Assembly (NCBI GenBank): GCA_026724425.1
Contig: JAIUCV010000019.1
Coordinates: 13,521,881 to 13,585,880 of the forward strand
Source: Erythrophleum ivorense
Taxonomy: Eukaryota; Streptophyta; Magnoliopsida; Fabales; Fabaceae
Length of the DNA stretch: 64,000 bases
Reading direction: 5' to 3'
Below are positions 35,301 through 43,951 of the stretch, one piece after another (positions within the stretch are counted from its first letter, which is position 1; each line of letters starts with the position of its first letter). Both the position numbers and the translations under genes were made by a program. The notes under the pieces are model-generated. The model saw nothing but the letters and a program-made list of their open reading frames with translations, searched no databases and had not been told where the DNA came from.

Positions 35301-37780
35301 TAACTGGATGGAGGGTTTGTATGGATTATCGCAAACTAAACGCCGCAACTCGAAAAGACCATTTCCCTTTGCCTTTCATTGATCAGATGTTAGATAGACT
35401 AGCCGGAAGGGAATTTTTCTGTTTTCTGGATGGATATTCGGGGTACAACCAAATTGCAATTGCCCCAGAAGACCAAGAGAAAACGACCTTCACATGTCCT
35501 TATGGTACCTTTGCATTCAGAAGGATGCCATTCGGCTTATGTAACGCGCCGGCAACATTTCAGAGATGCATGATCTCCATATTTTCTGATATGATTGAAC
35601 AATCTATGGAAGTTTTTATGGATGATTTTTCAGTATTTGGTGACTCATTTGATGATTGTCTCCATAATTTAGATGCCGTGTTGCAGCGTTGTGAAGAGAA
35701 TAACTTGGTGCTCAATTGGGAAAAATGTCATTTTATGGTGCAAGAGGGCGTTGTGCTAGGCCATAGAGTATCCAAGGGAGGATTGGAAGTGGATAAAGCC
35801 AAGATTTCCATCATCGAGCAACTACCTCCACCTACTTCGGTCAAAGGTGTGAGGAGCTTTCTGGGCCACGCCGGTTTTTACCGCCGTTTCATCAAGGATT
35901 TCTCCAAGATCACCAAACCTCTGTGTAGATTGCTTGAGAAAGATGTTGAGTTTAAGTTCAATGATGCCTGTGAGCAAGCCTTTGAAGAATTAAAAAGAAG
36001 GTTGATCACCGCACCCATAATGACCGCACCTAATTGGAGCTTGCCATTCATTATAATGTGCGATGCAAGTGACTATGCTGTGGGCGCAGTCTTAGGTCAA
36101 AAATGGGATAAAATTTTTCACCCTATCTACTATGCTAGCAAGACCTTGGATGAAGCTCAGGAGAACTACACCACTACTGAGAAGGAAATGCTAGCAGTGG
36201 TATTTGCTTGTGATAAGTTCAGGGCATATATTGTGGGATCCAAAGTGACGGTGTTCACTGACCATTCAGCCCTGAAATACCTATTAAGCAAGAAAGAGTC
36301 TAAAGCCAGATTAATTAGATGGGTGCTCTTGTTGCAAGAATTTGACTTAGAAATTGTGGATAGAAAAGGTTGCGAAAATCAAGTGGCTGATCATCTCTCT
36401 CGGTTGAGTACTGAAGTTCAACCAGGATGGGCCCAGAATATTAAGGAAGCATTCCCTGATGAGCAATTGTTGAACATTCAGCACGCTCTAGATCCGTGGT
36501 ATGCGGACATTGTTAATTATCTGGTGTGCGGTGTAGCCCCCCCTGATCTGAATCAGAATCAAATGAAGCGGTTCTTGCATGATTCGAAGCATTATTTCTG
36601 GGATGAACCATACTTGTTTCGGCGGTGTACGGATCACATTCTAAGGAGGTGTATACCGGAAGAAGAGCAAGGAGCAATCTTGCAAAGTTGCCACTCCTCG
36701 GAGTATGGAGGCCATTTTGGAGGGGAGAAAACAGCAGCCAAAATCTTACAGAGTGGTTTCTACTGGCCTACTCTATTCAGAGATGCATATACATTCGTTC
36801 TTCAGTGTGACCGATGCCAACGTGGGGGGAATATATCCAGGAGAAATGAAATGCCGCTTTCGAATATGCTGGAGGTGGAATTGTTTGATGTATGGGGCAT
36901 AGACTTCATGGGACCTTTTCCGAATTCATTTGGAAATCAATACATTCTGGTGGCAGTGGATTATGTATCCAAATGGGTAGAAGCTGTTGCTAGTGCCACA
37001 AATGATGCAAGAACGGTGCTCAAGTTTTTAAAAAAGAATATTTTCACCCGATTCGGATCACCGAGAGCCATTATCAGCGATGGGGGATCGCATTTTTGTA
37101 ATAGCCAATTTCAGTCCCTTTTGAAGAAGTATGGAGTGAAGCATAAAGTGGCGTTAGCTTATCATCCCCAGACCAATGGACAAGCTGAGATTTCCAACCG
37201 AGAAATAAAAACCATCCTAGAGAAAACGGTAGGGGTGTCAAGAAAAGACTGGTCCTCAAAACTTGATGATGCATTGTGGGCTTATCGGACAGCTTTCAAG
37301 ACCCCCATTGGTATGTCACCGTATAAGTTGGTGTTTGGAAAAGCTTGCCATCTGCCAGTTGAATTAGAGCATGGTGCTTACTGGGCGATCAAGAAGCTGA
37401 ATCTGGACTTCAGAGCGGCAAGTGAGAAGAGACTCCTTCAACTCAATGAATTGGATGAATTCAGAATGTATGCGTATGAAAATTCAAGGGTTTATAAAGA
37501 AAAGACCAAACTGCACCATGACAGAAAAATCACTCCCAAAGCATTTGAGCCGGGACAACATGTTTTGCTATACAACTCTCGTCTTCGACTCTTTCCTGGG
37601 AAGTTGAAATCAAGGTGGTCAGGCCCTTTCACGGTGGTCGAAGTCTTTCCCCATGGAGCAGTTGAGTTGGTGAGCAATTCTGGTGAAAAGTTCAAGGTGA
37701 ATGGCCAACGATTGAAACACTATTGGGGAGGACATGTAGATCGTCGCACCTCCACTTTCCACCTTGCTGATTCCAAGTGA
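32393..37780 (+). CDS. gag-pol: Gag-Pol polyprotein of the Athila-like element
   Basis: One open frame of 1795 codons from the first ATG at 32393; the ATG at 32492 (PAMADLDEND) is an alternative start. Gag: retrotransposon-gag domain (about residues 95-220, with KAWLNSLPG and FIPRGRR), then a zinc knuckle CX2CX3HX4C at 307-319. Protease: CDLGASINLMP with Asp632. Reverse transcriptase: FLDGYSGYNQI (Asp1013) and the active site FMDD (Asp1077-1078). RNase H: D1224, E1265, D1290 and ADHLSR. Integrase: H1434, H1441, C1472, C1475, then D1504, D1563, E1599 (D,D35E), and a C-terminal SRWSGPFTV patch (GPY/F-like). The RT-RNaseH-IN order is that of Ty3. No stop or frameshift is present, so Gag and Pol must be made from a single reading frame and cut by the protease. 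The protein would package, copy and integrate the element. Confidence 0.95.
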   Translation: MQGLHPDGLEILLDIEDIFERANPEPEATPQPAMADLDENDLYTLDDFLNREAQSYHSSIRMPDIQARNFEVKQVMLQMLQMNGLFGGNYNEDPNVHLSKFIEVCESFKQNGVSKDALRLRLFPMTLKDKAKAWLNSLPGQSIGTWEDLVSRFKARFIPRGRRATMRGEILNFEQQPGEMFHEAWERFKELCRTCPNHEQKKYVLMEAFWNGLDEDAKRMLDNASSGGIGKMKVNELYNLYDDMASNTMQYASGRRSSQRRGQPSSPSNDIAAQLEAMNRRFDSLELQMKKPNPMGVHAVQPSATVCDHCGEGHLSEQCHYTLESVNYMNNAQRSQQNNPYSQTYNPGWRNHPNFSWSQGPKLNQASSSGARPAQPPGFQMPSRQIPIKEEESKMEKMLAQILANQETQRVETKTTFSLHDTAIKNLEVQVGQLASQLNAMSRGNLPSDTIPNPRKEGKDECNAITLRSGKVLPNVSQPKMKLSEAEEEGTSSSKEEDAEEPKVNDREYGNSEGKKSEEKKIQSETQIPPLPFPRRFKKQTEDNHYKKFLDTFKQLHINIPLLEALEQMPKYAKFMKDALSRKRRFQEHEVVALTKSSSDFIKELPQKKGDPGSFTIPCHIGTTFTVKALCDLGASINLMPLSIFKKLQLGEARPTTVTLQLADRSLAYPRGIIEDVLVKVDKFILPADFIVLDCEVDREIPIILGRPFLATGKALIDVEKGEITMRVGEEQVTFNMFKTLKLPDEPEHCFYLDMIDHIIHYESQRSMIEGNSGTLSLQIEQDEEGEKECVTMVSATPIIPPSKLKFETLDLTSNNRPQLKPSIVEPPQLELKALPAHLKYAFLGESNTLPVIIAANLAMEKEWKLLKVLQEHKKAMGWSIADIKGISPSICMHKIFLEDNQRPSIEHQRRLNPNMKEVVKKEILKWLDAGIIYPISDSSWVSPVQCVPKKGGITVVANTQNELIPTRTVTGWRVCMDYRKLNAATRKDHFPLPFIDQMLDRLAGREFFCFLDGYSGYNQIAIAPEDQEKTTFTCPYGTFAFRRMPFGLCNAPATFQRCMISIFSDMIEQSMEVFMDDFSVFGDSFDDCLHNLDAVLQRCEENNLVLNWEKCHFMVQEGVVLGHRVSKGGLEVDKAKISIIEQLPPPTSVKGVRSFLGHAGFYRRFIKDFSKITKPLCRLLEKDVEFKFNDACEQAFEELKRRLITAPIMTAPNWSLPFIIMCDASDYAVGAVLGQKWDKIFHPIYYASKTLDEAQENYTTTEKEMLAVVFACDKFRAYIVGSKVTVFTDHSALKYLLSKKESKARLIRWVLLLQEFDLEIVDRKGCENQVADHLSRLSTEVQPGWAQNIKEAFPDEQLLNIQHALDPWYADIVNYLVCGVAPPDLNQNQMKRFLHDSKHYFWDEPYLFRRCTDHILRRCIPEEEQGAILQSCHSSEYGGHFGGEKTAAKILQSGFYWPTLFRDAYTFVLQCDRCQRGGNISRRNEMPLSNMLEVELFDVWGIDFMGPFPNSFGNQYILVAVDYVSKWVEAVASATNDARTVLKFLKKNIFTRFGSPRAIISDGGSHFCNSQFQSLLKKYGVKHKVALAYHPQTNGQAEISNREIKTILEKTVGVSRKDWSSKLDDALWAYRTAFKTPIGMSPYKLVFGKACHLPVELEHGAYWAIKKLNLDFRAASEKRLLQLNELDEFRMYAYENSRVYKEKTKLHHDRKITPKAFEPGQHVLLYNSRLRLFPGKLKSRWSGPFTVVEVFPHGAVELVSNSGEKFKVNGQRLKHYWGGHVDRRTSTFHLADSK

Positions 37781-38326
37781 ACAATTGATGAGTCCGGCTG
37801 AAGACTATAAAGAAAGCGCTTCTTGGGAGGCAACCCAAGCTCTTCACTTTGCCTTTGTGTCTTGTTTTTGTAGATTTTAGTGTCTAGTAGAGTTTTATGT
37901 GTTTTCCCTTGCTTTGTAGGTTAACTCCTCAGTTGGAACCGATGTCCAAAACAGAGTAATCTCACTGAAAGCATTAAATTCAAGGAACATGCTCAAACAA
38001 AAGTTTTCAGGGAAGTGCCCCCAGTCAAGTTATATTGCTTTCTAATATGCATGAATTCCTATGGTTGAGGTGCCACTAGCTGATAAGTCAGATATGATGT
38101 TTGTAGTGATTGATTGATTCGCTAACTCATGGTTTCTTTTTGAATTCAGTATTGGCCCCTTAGGGATTTTTTGCCAAAATCATGCATACTTAAGTTGAAT
38201 GTAAAGACTCAGTAAAATGATATGTGTGGGAGCAAGCAAAACAGAGTTGTGATTAAGTTACATGCATCTATCATGTTAGTTTTACTGTGAAGAGAGGGAG
38301 TGTGCATGAAAAGAGAACTGAACTGT
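37781..38326 (+). other. Spacer after Gag-Pol
   Basis: Non-coding. The segment TTCTTGGGAGGCAACCCAAGC (about 37819-37840) contains an inverted repeat, TTGGGAGGCAACCCAA, that could form a short hairpin 40 bp after the stop codon. Nothing else is recognised. Confidence 0.5.
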
Positions 38327-38327
38327 A

Positions 38328-38657
38328 TTCGCCGCGGCCAAAACATCAATTAGCCGCGGCTAACATTGTTCTGGATTTCACAGCCAGCCCGAAAGAAATT
38401 TGGCCGCGGCGAGAACACAAATTGGCCGCGGCTAATTTCTCATGAGAGATAGCCCAGTAGGTCAGCCAGAGGACAATTCGCCGCGGCAAATAGACAATTG
38501 GCCGCGGCTAAAAAAAAAAAAAAAGCGGAGAGTCAAACCAGTGGCTAATTGGCCGCGGCTAATAAATAAATTGGCCGCGGCTAAATAGCGTGTCCTGGAT
38601 CTCTGGCTTGCACAGAGCCATATTGGCCGCGGCGAATTAAAATTTGGCCGCGGCCAA
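38328..38657. repeat. Paired-palindrome array upstream of the 3' ORF (ten copies)
   Basis: The core GCCGCGGC is at 38331, 38353, 38403, 38425, 38480, 38501, 38552, 38574, 38626 and 38647. This makes five pairs with spacings 22, 22, 21, 22 and 21 bp, starting 72, 77, 72 and 74 bp apart. Flanks fit TT(C/G/A)...(C/T/G)AA or near it. Several are perfect palindromes (TTAGCCGCGGCTAA, TTTGGCCGCGGCCAAA). The sequence between cores is not conserved, so this is not a simple tandem repeat. Confidence 0.95.
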
Positions 38658-38689
38658 ACATCAGCTGAGGCCCGAAAATTACCTGCTTC

Positions 38690-39079
38690 CCTCCCTCTTT
38701 TGCCCTCATAATTCTCTCCTAATTCCAGAGCTGCCCAGTCGAATCTGTCTCAAATTCTGTCTAGGTTCATTAGGTCATTTTCCCCCTCCACTTGGATTCC
38801 CTAATCTACCCTTCACTCAACCCTAACTCCCCCTTCTCATCTCATTTCCCCCATTCCCTCTCTGTCGTCGCCGTATGCTCCCCCTCCCCTGCTTCCGTCG
38901 CCATTTCACCACTCTCCTCTGCCGTGGCCTCCCCTCTGCGTTTCCCACATCTTCCCATCTCCCACACGACGCCATAGCGATGCCTTAGTGAGTTCCTCAT
39001 CCTCCAAGGCTTCTTCCTCCCTCCTCTTCATGTTGTTTCCCCCACCCTCTCTCAGTATTTCGGTGTTGCCTCCTCTCTG
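38690..39079 (+). promoter_or_regulatory. CT-rich leader-like region before the 3' ORF
   Basis: Strongly pyrimidine-rich on the plus strand and richer in G+C than the flanks, like a plant 5' UTR. It runs from the palindrome array to a consensus donor, CTG|GTAAGT, at 39080. An internal transcription start here is inference. Confidence 0.4.
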
Positions 39080-39814
39080 GTAAGTCTGCCCACACCCTCT
39101 GCTCTTTTTATCATCAGTTGTGGCTGCTGGGGGCTGTTGCTTTGTTGTACTGCTGTTTTGCGTTCTCATGCGTGCTGTATCTATTTCAGATTGAGATTGT
39201 ATCATGTGTGCTACGTTGTGTTTTGTTGAGTTGCTCCGATTAATTTCTGCTTGCCTAGCTTCTGATTTCCCTCATGTTTTAGAGCTATAATATTGAGTTG
39301 GGTAATTCTTGTGCTATTTAATAATGTGCTAGGAGTTTGTGATTTGTGAAACCAAATTGACGTGCTGCTGGATTTTAAATTGTATAGGCATATGCAGATT
39401 GTCGTTCTATTTTATTGCTTAGATACACTGCTAGGCATGTAAAGTGTGAGGGAGATGAATTTTTGAATTACATTGGCTAAGGTTTAGATAATTTGATATT
39501 TTGGATGAAGCCCTGATGAATTTAAATTATAGCTACCTAAGGATACAAATTGGGACTGCTCAATTAATCGAGTATTTACTTCGGCACTAACTGACAACAT
39601 TGTAAAAATCCCTTGCAAGCTTTAGTGTTAGGCATGGTGATTAGGTGAGACTCTAACGGAGTGCACTATCCTTTGAGATGTTCTGTGACTCTATGTCGTT
39701 GTTCAGTTGAGCTGATTTTGGTTTTGGTGTCTATGTTTGATTTTGCTATCGTTTTAGTGCTCGTTTCCCTGAATTTTGGGTTGTTCGCGATGCTGGTTTT
39801 CTGTGTTTTTGCAG
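39080..39814 (+). other. Probable leader intron of the 3' ORF
   Basis: The donor CTCTG|GTAAGT (39080) and acceptor TTCTGTGTTTTTGCAG| (39814) bound 735 bp that is T-rich and AT-richer than the leader before it. The ATG of the 3' ORF follows after six bases. This is the layout of a plant 5'-UTR intron. Confidence 0.5.
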
Positions 39815-39820
39815 GCTGCC

Positions 39821-40882
39821 ATGGCTCCTAAACGATCTCGTCCAAGTGCTTCGCATCAATCCGAGCAAGAGTCTCCTGCTGCCATAAAGGAAAGAGTCCA
39901 AAGCCGTCCCATTCGGTCAGAGCGAGAATTCCCTTACACAACTGATTGGGCCTTTTGCGTCATTGCAGATCAGACCTATCACCTCCGCCCCCTGATGGGT
40001 GACAAGCCGGGTGGAAACGCTGCTATTGTTAGAGACTTTTATACCCAAGCCGCCATTACCATCAGTTTAAAGTGCCGAGTGCGAGGGGTTCAAGTTAACA
40101 TTTCCGAGGAGGCCATCCGCACATTCTACCAACTACCGGAGGTAGCGGAGTGCCGTTATGCATACTTAATGCAGCACGAAGACGAGATCCCCTTTAATAA
40201 CATTGCTTCATTTTTGGATTATGAGGGGCGAGTGTTGTGGAAGGTCCCTCGTGGTGGTCAGCGATATCTGGAGCGGAAGAGATTGCGCAGAGATGCCAAG
40301 TTCTGGCTCCATTTTGTGTCCTTCAACATCCTTCCGACCTCACATTTGAGTGATGCCACGTGGGAGAAGGCCCTCCTCATTTACTTACTGATGAAACAAC
40401 AGCCGGTGGACATTGCTGCTGTCATGTATCACAGCCTTGAAGCGGCCATAGTGGATCATTCTTGCGCCATTGTCTTTCCCCACTTCATTCTTCAGTGGTG
40501 TCTTCAAGCCGGGGTGAAAGGAAGAGCCAATGAGGAAGTGTTCGTGGCCCCCATGCTCTTCAACTACAGAGCGATCAAATCCCCCCGTAGGGCACCTCAA
40601 GACCCAGGAGCCGACCAGCCAGATCCTGACGTGATGGAAGAGGAGGCTCCCATCCCGGATATTCCAGCTGGAGAGGAGTCGAGCTTTGCACAGTCGGATG
40701 ACCTGTGGAGGGCCAGTGTCGATAGCCGTCTGGAGCTGTTGATGGGTAAGGTAGATGGTATCGCTGATGATGTGACTCAGATTCGGCTTCAGCTGCAGCG
40801 CCTATTGCCCCATTTCACTACTGAGCCCTCTGGAGCTAGAGATGACGAAAACCCCAGCGGGAACCAGCCTGATGAGCCTTGA
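39821..40882 (+). CDS. 3' ORF in the env position, putative plant transposon-protein domain
   Basis: An intact frame of 353 codons plus stop from ATG 39821, in strong context (GCTGCCATGGCT) right after the predicted acceptor. An in-frame ATG at 39776 would lie in the predicted intron, so I do not use it. The start is basic (MAPKRSRPS). The body has VRDFYTQA, VRGVQVNISEEAIRTFY and a Trp/Leu-rich helical region; this resembles the putative plant transposon protein domain seen in 3' ORFs of Athila-type elements (assignment from memory, no search run). The C-terminus is acidic and Pro-rich, then a likely coiled coil near residues 300-335. I see no signal peptide or transmembrane helix, so despite its position it does not look like an envelope protein. 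Its function is unknown. Confidence 0.75.
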   Translation: MAPKRSRPSASHQSEQESPAAIKERVQSRPIRSEREFPYTTDWAFCVIADQTYHLRPLMGDKPGGNAAIVRDFYTQAAITISLKCRVRGVQVNISEEAIRTFYQLPEVAECRYAYLMQHEDEIPFNNIASFLDYEGRVLWKVPRGGQRYLERKRLRRDAKFWLHFVSFNILPTSHLSDATWEKALLIYLLMKQQPVDIAAVMYHSLEAAIVDHSCAIVFPHFILQWCLQAGVKGRANEEVFVAPMLFNYRAIKSPRRAPQDPGADQPDPDVMEEEAPIPDIPAGEESSFAQSDDLWRASVDSRLELLMGKVDGIADDVTQIRLQLQRLLPHFTTEPSGARDDENPSGNQPDEP

Positions 40883-42500
40883 TTTTATTTTCTGTCTTTA
40901 CTAGTTTTCTGTTTTTATTTTCCTGTGGCTTATTTGGTTCTTTAATTTCTGTTTGCATCTAGTTCTTGACACTACAGTGATGGTTATCTAGTTAGATATA
41001 GTTGTTTACAATTGTTGGAATTAGTTGGATTTCAATATCTGTTCCTTGCTGCTGGTAAGCTTAGTTTTTAGTTGTTTGCCCTGTTCACATTTTGATGAGT
41101 GTCGATAGCTCTAGTCTCTTGTGTAGCTATCTGTTTTTGTGTGGGTGGTAGCTGCATGAGAGTTGACCCTTTTTCCTCTATAATTTTCAGTGAGGACACT
41201 GTCCATTCTAAGTTTGGGGGTGAGGGTATCCCTTTCTGTTGCTGATTAGGCAAGATTTTAATTGTGATTCTTAGACTTTTACTTGGACATTATTTAATTC
41301 TGGTGTCAGGTTGCTGAACGGCCCCTTGAATGGATTGTGTGGGTCCAATGATTATGAGTTGCTTAAATTATACGCTTGACAGGAAATTTTGGAATTGGTT
41401 GTTAGTGCTTGAGTCATAGATTAATGCATTGTTTCATAAAGTTTTTGTGCACAAACGTTGGGGTATTATTTGAAAGCTCTTGTCTTGGAAAAAGTGTAAC
41501 AAATTAGTGTATATGTTCTTTCTCAATTTCAAAACTCTAGAACCATTCTTGAATCTCCTTGAAATGATCTAATGACTTCACTTGATTTTGAAACATGATT
41601 TGGGCAGTATTTAAATGCGTTTGTGCCTTTCCAGCTGACCTTTGTTAACTATATCTCCCTTTGAACCTACCATTTGAGCCGACTTCAAAAAAAAAAAAAA
41701 AAACCATATAAACTTTTATTTGAATTCGTGCATCAGACTTATATCCCATAAACCTGAAAAACCATGATCCCACCATGAACTTGAGATAATGGATTAGTGC
41801 TTGATAAGTTGGAAGGGGTAGGATGCTACATTCTGATAAACTCAGATTATAGGAATAAGAATGATAAAAAGTCTGTAACTATTTGCACTCTAGTGATTTT
41901 ACTTCAAAAAAAAAAAAAAAAAAAAGAAGAAGAAGAAGAAAGAAAGAAAGAAAGATAGAATTTATTTTTCAATGAGTCTAAGTGCATTTAGATCTGAAAA
42001 TAAGTTTGGGGGAGATGTAATATTTTGGAAGAACACTTGAAATGTAGAAAAGAAAACAGAATCTTGCATTACTATTCATCTCAAGTAATTTGTGTACTCT
42101 ATTCTCCCTCCTTTCATTTAGCCCTTACCTTGGCCACATTACAAGCCTTAAAGTCCTAATGATTTCGAAATTCTTGTAAGGTCAAATGTATGATGGAGAG
42201 GGAAGAAAAGTTTTGGCATATGAAGTATTGTTGTTGAGGTAGTATATATATACATTGAAGTGTGATTTTTATTCTGGACAATTGTTGGAAAATGGTACCT
42301 TAACCAATCACACACACACGTGTTAGAAAGCTTTGCATTGCGCTGTGAATTTGGCAGCTCTCTCCACTCTATTTTCTCCTGTCTTGCTTATCATGAGTAG
42401 CAACTGATGAGGATTATACCTTGCAATACATGTTATTTGGGTGATTCTTGAAATCTGGCTACTCCGTCATTTTGTTTTACTCGAGGACGAGTAAAAGTCT
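40883..42500 (+). other. 3' non-coding region of the Athila-like element
   Basis: No ORF. Two extra polypurine-tract-like words are present, AAGTTTGGGGGTG at 41210-41222 and AAGTTTGGGGGAG at 42002-42014. The first is preceded by the perfect dyad GGACACTGTCC (41194-41204). A-rich and (GAA)n/(GAAA)n stretches lie at about 41686-41703 and 41906-41956. Confidence 0.7.
42475..42496 (+). other. Hairpin next to the polypurine tract
   Basis: TTTTACTCG, loop AGGA, CGAGTAAAA: a perfect 9-bp stem with a 4-base loop, ending four bases before the polypurine tract. It could mark the 3' end of the RNA or help plus-strand priming; that is inference. Confidence 0.7.
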
Positions 42501-42513
42501 AAGTTTGGGGGTG
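42501..42513 (+). other. Polypurine tract
   Basis: AAGTTTGGGGGTG directly abuts the TG of the 3' LTR, the required place for plus-strand priming. Confidence 0.85.
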
Positions 42514-43951
42514 TGATAACCTCTCTAAATTCATGCCTTTACAGTGCATTTTCCTTCAGCTGGGATTGACTTTTGGTGTATTTTTGTATATAAAGTATAC
42601 TCAAAATAGGAAAATGTGCATTTTTGATACCTGAGCTTAACTGATTCAATTTTAGTAAATTTTGCAAACTTTGACCTTAGTTTAGGAATATTTTGAGGTA
42701 TTTATAATTCCATTCTTTTTGCAGATATAGCTGGGTTTCAAAGTTAATTGCTGAATACAAAGATGTTCGCCGCGGCCAATTAGTTAGTTCGCCGCGGCCA
42801 ATTGTTGCGTGGAGGAAGAAGCAATCAGAGAGATATTCGCCGCGGCCAATTCTGTTGTTCGCCGCGGCCAATTTTTAGTTCAGAAAAGCTGTGCACACCC
42901 GAGAGCATTTCGCCGCGGCGAATAATATGTTAGCCGCGGCGAACTAATGTTTACTGAAACACTGCGTTTTGAGGTCTGAGGAACTCTAGGGTTGGATATA
43001 TTCACAATTTTCGACCAGAGGAGGCATTCTTCGACTTCTGGGCAGTTCTGGGAGCTGGTGTGCTAGGGCTTGGAGTATGAAGAGTGGTTAGAGTCAAGGA
43101 TTGAAGTTTCAAAGAGATTTGAAGTCATTTCCATCGGTTTTTCTGATCCTCTCCTTCTCCTTTGCTTGTATTCTGCTATGGGTTTGATCTCAATGGTTTT
43201 TGTAAACTTGTAGCTGAATATGAGTAGCTAACTATTTGTTCTAGGATTATCTTGAACCCTTGTATGGAGTAACATCTGAACTCTCTTCCGCCTCCATTGA
43301 TTAATGATATATATATGTGCTGATTTTACTTCATTTGTAATGCTTCCGGTTGATTGGCCAATAATCGGTTGTGTGTTTGCTTGAGTGAAGCTTGAGAGAG
43401 CTAGCTTGAGTGTTGAACTTGAGTTAAATCATGCAAGAACTTGAAATTAGGAATTGAATGGACGGTTTAGTTGGTGAGGTAGAAATACACTCATTAACCT
43501 TGTATAGTCAAACTTGGGTCAGAGCTTGAAATTAGAGTTTCCTTAGTTGAAAGAGAGATTTAACAACTAATGGGATTAAATACTTGTTTAGGACTTGAGA
43601 GAGCCTTTACAAGTAGTAAATGAGTCCCCGACTAGTGCATATAGTTGTTGATTATTGTGGGTGAGAGGAGATTATTCTTGTGCTATGAGATACAAAGGGG
43701 GAGAGATAATCCTAGATCCCTTACAAACTTGGAGTTGAACAGAATCTTTTAACGCATTTATACATTCATTTGAAAAGTTAACTCTTTTACGTGCACCCAT
43801 CTTCATTTCACGATTGTTCTGCTCAACCTAGTTTAAAACATAAATTTAATGATTAATCCATTTCAACTTCAATCCTCGTGGGAACGATAATCTTTTTATA
43901 CTACTTTGTCACGGCCCGTGCACTTGCGGAATAAGCTGTTTGGAGTGAACA
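42514..43951 (+). repeat. 3' LTR of the Athila-like element
   Basis: 1438 bp, same length as the left LTR and with no difference seen on reading. The palindrome cores are at 42769, 42791, 42839, 42861, 42912 and 42933. It is followed by the TSD AAATA. Confidence 0.95.

Larger units (their letters stand above)
30715..43951 (+). mobile_element. Complete Athila-like Ty3 retrotransposon, 13237 bp
   Basis: The order is LTR (30715-32152), tRNA-Asp primer site, Gag-Pol in one open frame, a palindrome array with CT-rich leader, a second ORF in the env position, a long 3' non-coding region with polypurine tract, and LTR (42514-43951). Both LTRs are 1438 bp and I saw no difference between them; the insertion has a perfect 5-bp TSD. 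All catalytic residues I checked are present. This is a very recent and possibly still competent insertion. The tRNA-Asp primer site, long leader, RT-RNaseH-IN order and 3' ORF place it in the Athila/Tat branch, and Athila is the better fit. Confidence 0.95.

Noticed and set aside
32318..37780. Many overlapping frames on both strands across Gag-Pol
   Set aside because: Shadows of the long coding frame; none has motifs of its own.
38328..38657. CRISPR-like spacing of short palindromic repeats
   Set aside because: Repeats are 8-14 bp palindromes in pairs inside a plant retrotransposon, with no cas genes or unique spacers of constant length.
39776..39820. Upstream ATG (39776) as the start of the 3' ORF
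   Set aside because: It lies before the strong acceptor TTTTTGCAG at 39814, and the ATG at 39821 has far better context.
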